In this document: positions 9,185-18,887 of the stretch, in pieces
Layout: every line of letters begins with the position of its first letter
How positions within the stretch are numbered: position 1 is the first letter of the stretch
Source of the DNA: an uncultured Clostridia bacterium
GTDB lineage: Bacteria; Bacillota; Clostridia; TANB77; CAG-508
Reading direction: 5' to 3'
NCBI GenBank assembly: GCA_947631745.1
Contig: CANRMM010000008.1
Coordinates: 1 to 40,796, forward strand
Length of the DNA: 40,796 nt
Translations under genes and position numbers: made by a program
The notes under the pieces: model-generated
Seen by the model: only the letters and a program-made list of their open reading frames with translations
Database searches by the model: none
Told to the model about the DNA's origin: nothing

Positions 9185-11692
9185 ATGTTGAATAATAATA
9201 ATCAAATAGCAGTAAATAGAATTAGCAAACGTTCTATGAAACAAAATAGAGTTCGTAATATGTTTGCAATACTTGCTATTATACTTACAACGTTTATGTT
9301 CACAACTGTATTTAGTATTGGTTTTAGTCTTGCAAAAAATATGAATGTTATGACATTGAGGGGGCAGGGAACAAAATCAACAATTTTTCTTGCAAATCCT
9401 ACAGAAGAGCAAATTTCACAGGTAAATGATTGTAAATATCTTAATGCTGCGGGTATAAATATTCACACAGGAAAAGCACAGAGTTTAGATAATTCAGAAA
9501 CAGTTATTTCTCTTGATTATTATGATAAAACAGAATTTGAAGAAAATTTTATTCCAGCAATCAGTGATTTAAAAGGAAACTATCCAACAAATAAGATGGA
9601 AATTATGCTGTCAAAAGCAGCATTAGATGCATTAGACATTGATAATCCCAAAGGTCAGATGGATATTCATGTAACCATTGACGGTAAAGATGAGGTATTT
9701 AAATTATCAGGATGGTTTACAGATTATCGTTTAAGAACGGGAGGTTTCCAGGGTTTTGTATCTAAATCTTATTATGAGAATCTTGGATTAACAGTTGAGG
9801 AAAATGGAATATTATCTATATCTGCCAAAATTGGTTCACAGGGAAAATTATTAAATGAACTTGATAAATCTGTAACTTTAGAAGATAATCAAGAATTTGA
9901 ATCTTCTTTTGATGTGCAAGATGAAAGTATTTCAAATTCAGTTATTATTGCAGCTGCAATTTGTTTAATAGGATTGATTATAGTATTTAGTGGTTATCTT
10001 TTAATTTATAATGTTATGTATATTTCTGTAACAAAAGATATACGGTTTTATGGTATGCTTAAAACTATTGGAACATCTCCAAGACAGATAAAGAAAATTG
10101 TTAAAATGCAGGCATTTCGCCTTTCTGTTATAGGCATACCAGTAGGTATTATATTTGGTACATTGGTTTCATTTTTTGCTGTACCTTATGCTCTTAATAT
10201 GTTTGGTTCAAGCATGAGTGGTGCTATGCCAACAGATATAAATTTTAATCCATTTATTTATATTGGAACAATTTTATTTGGAATTTTTACTGTTGCTGTT
10301 AGTTGTAGAAAACCATCTAAACTTGCAAGTAAAGTTTCTCCTGTAGAAGCATTGAAATATAATGGACAAAATTCTGATAAAATTAGACCTAAAAAATCTA
10401 CAGATGGTGGAAAGTTATACAAAATGGCATATCGTAATGTATTTCGTGAAAAGAAAAGAGCATTACTTGTATTCGCTTCATTGTTTATGGGAACTATGGC
10501 ATTTTTATCTACAAATTCTTTCTTTAGCAGTATGAAACTTGAGAATTATGTGGATACTTATTTACCGAATGATTATAATATTTATGTTCATGAAGATGGA
10601 GAACAAACTTATATTGACGCAGCTCATAAACTTGTTGATGATATTTCTGAAATTAATGGTATAAAAAATATAAATGTTAATCGTTTAGCTGATGCCAATA
10701 TTTTATTTGATGAAGATGTATTTCGTCCATTTTTAGAAAGTGATGCAACTAGTGAAGAAGATATTCAGGGTATGATTAAATTATATAGTAATGAAAATAG
10801 TGATGTTAAATATTCTGCACCGATAATTGGCATAGATAAAGGGATGCTTGAGCGTCATAATGAAAAAGCAAAAAGAAAGATAGATATTGAACGTTTTGAA
10901 AAAGGCGAAATATGTTTTGTTGAATCTGTAAGAACAGAAGAGCAGGCAGAACGTGTTGAGGGAAAAAATATTACTCTTGTAAATAATAAAAGTGGGAAAA
11001 AGGTTTCTATTGAAGTAGGTGTTTGTGCTATATTAGGTGATGATTATGGTATAAATATAGGATATTATCAACAATTAGGAGGAGCTCCGTCAAGTATTCT
11101 TGTAAGTCAAAGTATAATTGATGAGCTTACAGATAGTCCATCTATAAATAGTATTATTATTGACTGCGAATCAAAATTAGAAAATGATGTGACAGCTCAG
11201 ATAAAGGAACTTACAAAAACAAATCCATCTGTTTTGAATGTAGAAATTAAATCAGAAATGATTAAAGATTTTAAAACTTCAATGACGTCTATGAGTATAC
11301 TTACAGCAGGTATTTCTATTATTTTGATTTTTATTGGTATTGTTAACTTTATAAATGTAATGTTAACTGGAGTTTTTGCAAGAAGAAAAGAATTATCAGT
11401 AATGGAAAGTGTAGGTATGACACAAAAACAGGTACAAAAAATGCTTATGATGGAGGGTGTTTACTATGGTTTAATTACAATTATTTTAATTCTTACTTTG
11501 GGTAGTGGTATTACTTATATTGTCGGACAACTTTCTGAAGTTATAGCTGATTATGCAGTATTCAATTATCCTTGGTTATTGATGATTATAATTATTGCAG
11601 TTATTATGAGTATTTGTGTTATGGTTCCAGCATTAGTTTATAAAACTATTTCGAAAGACAGCATAACAGAACGTTTAAGAGGTGGAGAATAA
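9185..11692 (+). CDS. FtsX-like ABC transporter permease with large extracytoplasmic domains
   Basis: 835 aa; duplicated FtsX-type TM sets; downstream of its ATPase. Confidence 0.9.
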   Translation: MLNNNNQIAVNRISKRSMKQNRVRNMFAILAIILTTFMFTTVFSIGFSLAKNMNVMTLRGQGTKSTIFLANPTEEQISQVNDCKYLNAAGINIHTGKAQSLDNSETVISLDYYDKTEFEENFIPAISDLKGNYPTNKMEIMLSKAALDALDIDNPKGQMDIHVTIDGKDEVFKLSGWFTDYRLRTGGFQGFVSKSYYENLGLTVEENGILSISAKIGSQGKLLNELDKSVTLEDNQEFESSFDVQDESISNSVIIAAAICLIGLIIVFSGYLLIYNVMYISVTKDIRFYGMLKTIGTSPRQIKKIVKMQAFRLSVIGIPVGIIFGTLVSFFAVPYALNMFGSSMSGAMPTDINFNPFIYIGTILFGIFTVAVSCRKPSKLASKVSPVEALKYNGQNSDKIRPKKSTDGGKLYKMAYRNVFREKKRALLVFASLFMGTMAFLSTNSFFSSMKLENYVDTYLPNDYNIYVHEDGEQTYIDAAHKLVDDISEINGIKNINVNRLADANILFDEDVFRPFLESDATSEEDIQGMIKLYSNENSDVKYSAPIIGIDKGMLERHNEKAKRKIDIERFEKGEICFVESVRTEEQAERVEGKNITLVNNKSGKKVSIEVGVCAILGDDYGINIGYYQQLGGAPSSILVSQSIIDELTDSPSINSIIIDCESKLENDVTAQIKELTKTNPSVLNVEIKSEMIKDFKTSMTSMSILTAGISIILIFIGIVNFINVMLTGVFARRKELSVMESVGMTQKQVQKMLMMEGVYYGLITIILILTLGSGITYIVGQLSEVIADYAVFNYPWLLMIIIIAVIMSICVMVPALVYKTISKDSITERLRGGE

Positions 11693-11703
11693 TTTTTTTA
11701 ATT

Positions 11704-11735
11704 AAAAACTGCGTACTTTACAGTACGCAGTTTTT
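11704..11735 (+). terminator. Rho-independent terminator
   Basis: AAAAACTGCGTACT-TTAC-AGTACGCAGTTTTT perfect 14-bp stem. Confidence 0.85.
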
Positions 11736-11745
11736 ATGATATAAT
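11717..11745 (+). promoter_or_regulatory. Sigma-A type promoter for the downstream TCS
   Basis: TTTACA-N17-TATAAT; the -35 lies inside the preceding terminator hairpin. Confidence 0.55.
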
Positions 11746-11765
11746 ATTATAGAAATATTATAGAG

Positions 11766-12449
11766 GTGAAAATGATGCAAAAAATTTTAGTTGTTGAAGA
11801 TGATGTGATTATATGTGGTGGTCTAAAAGTGTATTTAGAGAACAATGGATATAATGTAGATTGTGCTTATTCAATATCAGATGCAGAAAGTGCATTAAAG
11901 TTGCAATATAATTTAATAATATTGGATATAAATCTTCCTGATGGAAATGGTCTTGACCTTTGTAAAGAAGTAAGGAAAAATAAAAATATACCTGTAATTT
12001 TTTTAACTGCAAATGATACAGAGGAAAATATGATTGCTGGATTTGAACATGGATGTGATGATTATATTGCAAAACCATTTTCAGTTAAAATTTTAAATCA
12101 AAGAATTAAAGCAGTTTTAAGAAGGAGTCAGAGTGCCCCTCAAAATAATATTTTTACTTATAATAATTTATATGTTAATTTTGAAAAAATGCAGGTGTTT
12201 TTAAATAATAATCCCATAAAACTTTCTGCAACCGAATATAAGCTTTTAGAACTTTTAATAAAAAATAGGGGACAGGTTCTTACACGAAATATAATTTTAG
12301 AAAAGATTTGGGATTGTGATGAAAATTATGTAGATGATAATACTCTAAACGTAACTATAAGAAGACTTAGACAAAAAATTGAGATTGACCCTAAAAATCC
12401 TGAATATATAGTGACAGTGTTCGGAATAGGATATACTTTTGGTGAATGA
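11766..12449 (+). CDS. OmpR-family response regulator
   Basis: VVEDD, LIILDINLPDGNG, AKPF; C-terminal winged helix. Confidence 0.93.
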   Translation: MKMMQKILVVEDDVIICGGLKVYLENNGYNVDCAYSISDAESALKLQYNLIILDINLPDGNGLDLCKEVRKNKNIPVIFLTANDTEENMIAGFEHGCDDYIAKPFSVKILNQRIKAVLRRSQSAPQNNIFTYNNLYVNFEKMQVFLNNNPIKLSATEYKLLELLIKNRGQVLTRNIILEKIWDCDENYVDDNTLNVTIRRLRQKIEIDPKNPEYIVTVFGIGYTFGE

Positions 12450-12450
12450 T

Positions 12451-13473
12451 ATGAAAAAAGAAGAATTTAATATAAAATTACAAATTATTTTTTCACTATC
12501 TTTAATAGTCACTGCTATTATTTCTGTTTCGGTTTATTTGTTATCTCAAAATATTTATATTTCAATTATTACTTTATCTGGTATGTTGTTTTTGTGTCTA
12601 ATTTCATATTTAATTCATCGTCTTGATGATAAATATATTTCAGAAATTGTAGCAGATTTATCAAGACTTACAGATGTTCTTACACAGTTAGAAGAAAAAG
12701 AAATATTTCCTTTAAACGAAGATACTATTGTTTCTAAGCTCCAGAATAAAATTACAAAACTTGCAAGAATTTTAAAAAAGAAAAATGAATCTTCATTGCA
12801 AGAGCAGGAAAATATTAAATCGCTTGTATCAGATATTTCTCATCAGCTTAAAACTCCTATTGCTAATCTTATAATGTATAGTGAATTCTTAGAAGATGAT
12901 ACAATTTCTAAAGAACAATACAAAGAATATATTAAAATTATAAAAATTTCAGTTGAGAGATTAAACTTTTTATCAGAAAGTATGATTAAAGTTTCACGTC
13001 TGGAAAGCAATTTAATTCATCTAAACATGAAAAATCAAAGTTTAAATGAAACAGTTCTTAAAGCTGTTAAAGATGTTTATGTAAAAGCGAAAAATAAAGA
13101 TATTGAAATTATTTATAATGAAGAGGCAAAAATTCCAATTTCTCATGATAGAAATTGGACATCAGAAGCATTATTTAATTTGCTTGATAATGCAATTAAA
13201 TATTCTAAAACAGGAACAAAGATTATTCTTTCAATAAAAAAATTTGGAATGTTTGTTTCTGTTGAAGTTACTGATGAAAATAATCCAATTTCTTATGAAG
13301 AAAGAAATAAAATATTTTCAAGATTTTATCGTGGAAATAATAGTTCTAATGTTGAAGGAATAGGAATAGGATTGTATTTATCAAGACAAATAATATTAAA
13401 ACAAGGCGGATATATGAATTTAAAGTCTTGTACTAAAGGGAATACTTTTTCTATTGTATTATATAATCATTGA
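12451..13473 (+). CDS. Sensor histidine kinase
   Basis: DISHQLKTPIANLIMYSEF, LDNAIKYSKTG, GIGIGLYLSRQI; ORF track starts at an upstream TTG (12439); ATG at 12451 preferred. Confidence 0.9.
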   Translation: MKKEEFNIKLQIIFSLSLIVTAIISVSVYLLSQNIYISIITLSGMLFLCLISYLIHRLDDKYISEIVADLSRLTDVLTQLEEKEIFPLNEDTIVSKLQNKITKLARILKKKNESSLQEQENIKSLVSDISHQLKTPIANLIMYSEFLEDDTISKEQYKEYIKIIKISVERLNFLSESMIKVSRLESNLIHLNMKNQSLNETVLKAVKDVYVKAKNKDIEIIYNEEAKIPISHDRNWTSEALFNLLDNAIKYSKTGTKIILSIKKFGMFVSVEVTDENNPISYEERNKIFSRFYRGNNSSNVEGIGIGLYLSRQIILKQGGYMNLKSCTKGNTFSIVLYNH

Positions 13474-13476
13474 TTT

Positions 13477-13513
13477 AATAGGCTGTATAAAATAATATTT
13501 TATACAGCCTATT
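13477..13513. terminator. Bidirectional terminator between convergent genes
   Basis: 17-bp perfect stem AATAGGCTGTATAAAAT/ATTTTATACAGCCTATT. Confidence 0.8.
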
Positions 13514-13922
13514 TTATATATTTATTATTAAGTAAATCTATAATATCTGCAATAGCACGAAACTGTTCTGAACGTGAAAGCGTTGACATGATTTTATGTA
13601 CATCTTCATATATATCAAATTTATTATTATCATGACTAATAGCTACATATCCGTTTTTTATTGCTTGTACATTATTATCACCATTTATGTAATTGCCAAT
13701 TATGTCAGGATTGTCAGTTCTACCTAATAAATAATCTGTAGATACTCCAAGAACAGAGGCTATATTACCTAAGGATATACATGACATTTGTTGTCCTTTG
13801 GATAGTTCGGATATAGCATTTATGTTTTTTATTCCACTTAAGCTAAGTAAATCTTTGATTTTTATACTTCTTATGCTTGCAGTTTCCTTAATTTTTTTTG
13901 CTATTTCTTGTGGATTATTCAC
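13509..13922 (-). CDS. XRE-family HTH regulator (phage-repressor-like)
   Basis: HTH region IKDLLSLSGIKNINAISELSKGQQMSCISLGNIASVLGVSTDYLLGRTD; GTG start preceded by AAGGAGGAA. Confidence 0.8.
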   Translation of the reverse strand: MNNPQEIAKKIKETASIRSIKIKDLLSLSGIKNINAISELSKGQQMSCISLGNIASVLGVSTDYLLGRTDNPDIIGNYINGDNNVQAIKNGYVAISHDNNKFDIYEDVHKIMSTLSRSEQFRAIADIIDLLNNKYIK

Positions 13923-13972
13923 AGATAATTCCTCCTTATTTTGTCTATATTCATGAAAAAACATCTTTTTCC

Positions 13973-14070
13973 TTGAGTTTCATTCTTTTTCGTGATATAA
14001 TAGATTTGTAATCAAGGTAAACACGTTTTACATACAATTGTATTATATCATTTTAAAATTGATAAGTCAA
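13973..14070. promoter_or_regulatory. Face-to-face promoters with central inverted repeat
   Basis: Plus TTGAGT-N17-TATAAT (13973-14001); minus TTGACT-N17-TATAAT (14070-14042); GTAAACACGTTTTAC at 14017-14031 between them. Confidence 0.55.
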
Positions 14071-14186
14071 TAGAAAAAAGTAATTTTATGTCGATTTTGG
14101 AAGATTTATATTTATAATGAATAAATGTGTGAACTTTAATTATTAAAATATTGTTGTAAAGTTTATTGCAGAAGGGAAAATTAAAA

Positions 14187-14390
14187 ATGAAAAACTGGAT
14201 TGAAATTATAGGAAAAGATAATTTTTCATTAGTGAATATAAATGATTTAAGCTATATAGAAATTTCATTACCAGATGAAATTAACTTTTATACATATAAC
14301 GGGACAGTATTTACATCAAATTTCAGAGACAAGGAGAATACAATTAAATGTTATAATAAAATAAAAAAAATGCTTTGTAATGATGATTAA
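14187..14390 (+). CDS. Small hypothetical protein (67 aa)
   Basis: MKNWIEIIGKDNFSLVNINDLSYIEISLPDEINFYTYNG...; RBS-like gaaggg upstream; internal Met preferred over 14166. Confidence 0.55.
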   Translation: MKNWIEIIGKDNFSLVNINDLSYIEISLPDEINFYTYNGTVFTSNFRDKENTIKCYNKIKKMLCNDD

Positions 14391-14428
14391 ATAAGTTTTA
14401 TTTGAGAAAATTTAAAAATTAAAATTAA

Positions 14429-14470
14429 TAAAACAGTCCTGTATATTTTGAAAATACTGAGACTGTTTTA
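14429..14470. terminator. Bidirectional terminator
   Basis: AAACAGTC...GACTGTTTTA with additional internal pairing. Confidence 0.7.
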
Positions 14471-14482
14471 TTATTATAGATA

Positions 14483-14857
14483 TTATTTAATAATCATTTC
14501 AGAAAGATATATAGAAATAAAGCTTAATATAATACTTAATGCTATATATAATAAAGAAATTAAAGCATTTCCGTTTTTGATTAAGTCTACTGATTCATAA
14601 GCAAAAGTCGAAAATGTAGTAAAACCTCCACAAATACCTACTTTAATCATTAAGAGAAGATGTGGATTAAAATATTTATTTTTTATAGCAATTGATGATA
14701 TTATACCAATAATAAAAGAACCTATTATGTTTATAGCTAATGTCTTAATAGGGAAATAACAGTTTAATTTTATAGGAATTAATCCAAACAAATATCGAGT
14801 TACAGCGCCTATAAATCCTCCAATACCTACAAAAATACAATTTAATATAATAATCAC
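14483..14857 (-). CDS. crcB: Fluoride exporter FluC/CrcB
   Basis: GGFIGAVTRYLFG, LAINIIGSFIIGI, GICGGFTTFSTFAYE, four TM segments. Confidence 0.9.
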   Translation of the reverse strand: MIIILNCIFVGIGGFIGAVTRYLFGLIPIKLNCYFPIKTLAINIIGSFIIGIISSIAIKNKYFNPHLLLMIKVGICGGFTTFSTFAYESVDLIKNGNALISLLYIALSIILSFISIYLSEMIIK

Positions 14858-15121
14858 GCTCCAGTATATAATTTTTATTAAATTATATACTATATTTTTT
14901 GATTTTTAAATAATATAAAGTTAAACATATATTAATCCTCAAATATATTCGTAAAAATAAAATTTGGTGCAATTTAAAATTTAAATTTAAAATAAAACAA
15001 AAAATAAACATAAATAATAAAATTGAACCATGCAATTAAAAACAGTTCTTTTTAATACACGCACTGCATATAATAAAATAAATAAAAATATCAGAAAATA
15101 AAAACAATGGAGGTATATATA

Positions 15122-16042
15122 ATGTCAAATATCCAAATAGTCACTTCATACTTTCCACAACATATAAAGAGAATATTTAACAAAATTCCTTTTGTAAATT
15201 ATAATGAAATACAAGAAATACGATTCAGAATAAAAAGACCGCTATCCATAGGGCTTTCATCGGGAGAAAAGTTTTTAAAAATTAATGGTATGCTGACAAA
15301 TTATTATAATGAAGAAGATATATTATATATTGATAAAAAAGAAATAGAAGAAACATTTCAATCAATTTGTGAGTATTCTATTTATAAATATGCAAATGAA
15401 ATTGAAGAAGGATACATAACAATAAAAGGTGGAAATCGTGTTGGAATTTGTGGAACTGCAATATATTCTGATGAAAAACATATCCGAATATGTGATATTA
15501 GTGGTCTTAATTTTAGAATAGCAAGACAAGTTAAAAACTGTGCAAGTTATTTATATTCAAAAATTTTCTCTTGCTCACTGTCAGGATTGCTTGTTATAGG
15601 CCCTGTAAGCTCAGGAAAAACAACTATAATTCGTGATCTATGCAGAATATTAGGACAAACTTATAAAATATCTCTTATAGATTCACGAAATGAAATAGCA
15701 GGAGTATTAAATGGAATTCCACAAAATGATATTGGCATTCATACAGATGTATATGATGGGTTTATAAGGTCAAAAGGTTCTCTTATAGCATTACGTGTAA
15801 TGTCTCCACAAATAATAGTTTGTGATGAAATAGGAACTGAAGATGATGTTGATGCATTGTTAAAAATACATGGTTGTGGGGTTTGCATAATTGCTACTGC
15901 TCACGCATTATCTATAGAAGATGTATATAAACGTAAAGCTATTAAACAATTAATAGATGCAGGAGTATTTAAAAATATTGCTTTACTTGGAACTAAAGAA
16001 AAACAAGGTGAAATAATTTCAATAAAACAGGTTAATGTATGA
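15122..16042 (+). CDS. spoIIIAA: Stage III sporulation protein AA (ATPase)
   Basis: Walker A GPVSSGKTTIIRDL; YKISLIDSRNEIAG; first gene of a conserved operon; ORF-track start at 15107 falls in the RBS. Confidence 0.95.
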   Translation: MSNIQIVTSYFPQHIKRIFNKIPFVNYNEIQEIRFRIKRPLSIGLSSGEKFLKINGMLTNYYNEEDILYIDKKEIEETFQSICEYSIYKYANEIEEGYITIKGGNRVGICGTAIYSDEKHIRICDISGLNFRIARQVKNCASYLYSKIFSCSLSGLLVIGPVSSGKTTIIRDLCRILGQTYKISLIDSRNEIAGVLNGIPQNDIGIHTDVYDGFIRSKGSLIALRVMSPQIIVCDEIGTEDDVDALLKIHGCGVCIIATAHALSIEDVYKRKAIKQLIDAGVFKNIALLGTKEKQGEIISIKQVNV

Positions 16043-16545
16043 TATTAAAAGTTTTAGGTTTAATTCTTATAATTTTATGTGGAAGTTTGTCTGGATTCTT
16101 ATATTCTAATAAACTAAAACAAAAAAGCGTAGTTTTAAAAAAATTATCAAATATGATGCAGACATTACAAATTATTATGGAGTGTAATGGAGGAACTATT
16201 CAAAGATTATTAGAAATTCTTTATAATATGGACGAGTATAATAAATTTAATTTTTTAAAACAAACACAAAATTTAATGTCAAATAGTGAATCATTTTCAG
16301 TAGCCTGGAAGAAAAGCATAAAAGCAGATAATTACCTTCCTACAGAATCAGTAGAAATTCTAAAAGTATTAGGAGATAAATTAGGAAATAGTGATTTAAA
16401 CTCACAAAAATTTATATTAAATCAATCACAGATACAATTAGAATCATTATATAAAATGGCAGGAGAGGAATATAAAGAAAAGGGAAGATTATATCAAAAA
16501 ATAGGTTTGTTAATAGGGTTTGCAACAGCAATTCTACTTTGTTAA
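16039..16545 (+). CDS. spoIIIAB: Stage III sporulation protein AB
   Basis: Position, size and SpoIIIAB-like sequence; overlaps spoIIIAA by 4 nt. Confidence 0.93.
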   Translation: MILKVLGLILIILCGSLSGFLYSNKLKQKSVVLKKLSNMMQTLQIIMECNGGTIQRLLEILYNMDEYNKFNFLKQTQNLMSNSESFSVAWKKSIKADNYLPTESVEILKVLGDKLGNSDLNSQKFILNQSQIQLESLYKMAGEEYKEKGRLYQKIGLLIGFATAILLC

Positions 16546-16608
16546 AATCTATAATTAAAAGATAAAAAAATCTTCTTTTAATATAAAATATAAAGGAAGG
16601 AAAATAAA

Positions 16609-16803
16609 ATGGAAATCGATTTAATTTTTAAAATCGCAGGTACAGGGATTATTGTTGCAGTATTAAATCTTGTGTTGAAAAGAGCTGAAAGAGAAGAACA
16701 AGCAATGATGACAACTCTGGCAGGCCTTATTGTTGTTTTAATGTTAATTATTGATGAAATTGGTTCTCTATTTGAAAAAGTAAAAATGGTATTCGGATTA
16801 TGA
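16609..16803 (+). CDS. spoIIIAC: Stage III sporulation protein AC
   Basis: 64 aa two-TM protein, MEIDLIFKIAGTGIIVAVLNLVLKRAEREEQAMM. Confidence 0.95.
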   Translation: MEIDLIFKIAGTGIIVAVLNLVLKRAEREEQAMMTTLAGLIVVLMLIIDEIGSLFEKVKMVFGL

Positions 16804-17192
16804 TAGAAGAAACAGGAACTGCTGCTGCATTGTGCATAATAGGTGCTGTACTTGCAACATTATTAAAGCAATATTGTAGAGAACATGCTTTATTTTGTTC
16901 CATTGGTATATGTACAATGATTGTGTTGTCACTTTTATCATATTTTACTCCAATAGCAGATACAATAAATATACTCTTTACATATACTACTTTGGATTAT
17001 AAATATTTAGAGACTCTATGGAAAGCAATAGGCATATGCTATATAGTTGGAATTGCATCTGATTTATGCAAAGATAGCGGCGAAGCTACATTAGCCTCAA
17101 TAATTACTTTATGGGGACGTATAACATTATTATTTCTAACATTACCAATGTTAGAAGCGTTATTAAAAGTCATAATAGGAGTATTAAATTGA
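16800..17192 (+). CDS. spoIIIAD: Stage III sporulation protein AD
   Basis: 130 aa membrane protein following spoIIIAC with 4-nt overlap. Confidence 0.94.
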   Translation: MIEETGTAAALCIIGAVLATLLKQYCREHALFCSIGICTMIVLSLLSYFTPIADTINILFTYTTLDYKYLETLWKAIGICYIVGIASDLCKDSGEATLASIITLWGRITLLFLTLPMLEALLKVIIGVLN

Positions 17193-18406
17193 AACCAAAA
17201 ATAAAATTTTTCATTTACTTTATATTATTAATACTAATAGTATCATTAATGCCAATGCCTGCTCTTACTGTTAATGCTATTAATAGTAATAATATAAATA
17301 TCAGTAACAGCACTAATGAAACTAATGAAGACGAAAATGACATTTCAAATAATTTGCCAGACCAATTGATAAAAGCAAGCGGATTAGATAATATTACAAA
17401 TACAGTTCAAAATGAAGCAAAATCAATCCTTGAAAAATATAATATAGATGTTGGAAATCCCGAAAGTATTAAAAATTTAAACTTTTCTTCTATGTGCAAA
17501 ATATTATTAGAAACAATATCAAGTAAAATATCATCTCCTTTTAAATTATTTTCATTGCTATTAGTTATAACTATTGTAAGTTCCATAATAAATTCACTTG
17601 GATATAATGAAAACAAAGGACAAATATTTGAAACTATAAGCATATTAGCAGCTATTCTATCATTCACTAGTCCACTATGTACAATTTTTCAAAACATAAA
17701 AGATACATTAGGACAATGTTCAGACTTTATGACAATGTTTACTCCCGTGTTTGCAAGTGTACTAATAGTTAGTGGAAATACTGGAACAGCAATAGGTTAT
17801 CAAACAGGGATGTTTGCTCTCACTAGTATAGTAATTCAAGTTTTAGAACATATGCTTTTACCAATATTAAATATGAGTTTTTCTATAACAATCACTGATT
17901 CTTTAAATCCTACAATTTCTCTAAAAGGAATTCTTAACTTTACAAAAAAAATCACTACATGGATTCTTGGGCTTATAATGTCAATATTTATAGGAATAAC
18001 CTCCATTCAAAGTATTGTAAGCAATACAACAGATACATTTACAACAAAAACAACAAAATACATAATATCTAACTTTATACCTGTAATAGGAGGTGCTGTA
18101 TCAGACGCACATTCAACAATATTGGGAAGTATAAAAATACTTAAAAGTATGACTGGAATAATAGGAATATTACTAATAGCTGTTATATTTATTCCTATTA
18201 TAATAGAAATTATTCTATACAGAATTTCAATTTCAGCCGCATCTGCAATTGCAGAATTATTTTCAGTAGATTATCTTGCAAACTTCTTAAAAGGAATACA
18301 ACAAATTCTTTCAATTGCATTCGCAATCTTAATATGCTTTTTAATAATGTTTTTAGTATCAACAACATTAATTTTAATAATCACCAATAATAATACAATA
18401 GCATGA
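17189..18406 (+). CDS. spoIIIAE: Stage III sporulation protein AE
   Basis: N-terminal signal-like segment then multiple TMs; TTG start at 17189 overlapping the spoIIIAD stop preferred over 17111. Confidence 0.93.
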   Translation: MKPKIKFFIYFILLILIVSLMPMPALTVNAINSNNINISNSTNETNEDENDISNNLPDQLIKASGLDNITNTVQNEAKSILEKYNIDVGNPESIKNLNFSSMCKILLETISSKISSPFKLFSLLLVITIVSSIINSLGYNENKGQIFETISILAAILSFTSPLCTIFQNIKDTLGQCSDFMTMFTPVFASVLIVSGNTGTAIGYQTGMFALTSIVIQVLEHMLLPILNMSFSITITDSLNPTISLKGILNFTKKITTWILGLIMSIFIGITSIQSIVSNTTDTFTTKTTKYIISNFIPVIGGAVSDAHSTILGSIKILKSMTGIIGILLIAVIFIPIIIEIILYRISISAASAIAELFSVDYLANFLKGIQQILSIAFAILICFLIMFLVSTTLILIITNNNTIA

Positions 18407-18422
18407 TAAGGAGCTAACAAGT

Positions 18423-18887
18423 TTGGAACAAATAAAACAAATAATATTATCAGTTTGTGCAATAAGTATAATACTTGGAATATTAAGCAACTTATGCCCA
18501 AACGTTAAACTTAACAATCAATTAAAACTTTTAATGGCAAGTATACTATTATTATCTGTTCTAATACCTGCCATGAAAAATTTAAAAGATATAACTCCTG
18601 ATTGGGAAAAATTCTCTTATAATAATATGAATAGCGAATTAACATCTAATACAGAAGAAAAAGTTTTAAATATAACATATGAAAATATCAAAGATGCTAT
18701 ACTTAAAAAATTACAAAAAAACAATATATCAGTAGAAATGATTGATATTAATATGTATATAAAAGAAGATAACAGCATAAACATTAGTAATATCAAAATA
18801 CGTTGCAGTCAACCTGAAACGGCAAAGCAAATAATATCAACATATTTTGGAGAGGAAGTGGAAATCATTGCAGAAAGAACAAATTGA
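18423..18887 (+). CDS. spoIIIAF: Stage III sporulation protein AF
   Basis: Position and size, two N-terminal TMs; TTG start. Confidence 0.9.
   Translation: MEQIKQIILSVCAISIILGILSNLCPNVKLNNQLKLLMASILLLSVLIPAMKNLKDITPDWEKFSYNNMNSELTSNTEEKVLNITYENIKDAILKKLQKNNISVEMIDINMYIKEDNSINISNIKIRCSQPETAKQIISTYFGEEVEIIAERTN

Noticed and set aside
15030-15121. Sigma-E promoter for the spoIIIA operon (CATATAAT at 15067)
   Set aside because: Expected from sporulation biology and the -10 is close, but no convincing -35 at the right spacing; not reported as a feature.
16556-16590. Hairpin between spoIIIAB and spoIIIAC
   Set aside because: AT-only 8-bp stem without clear terminator features inside an operon.
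17111-17188. Upstream extension of spoIIIAE
   Set aside because: Would overlap much of the spoIIIAD 3' end; TTG at 17189 overlapping the spoIIIAD stop gives a normal signal-like N-terminus.
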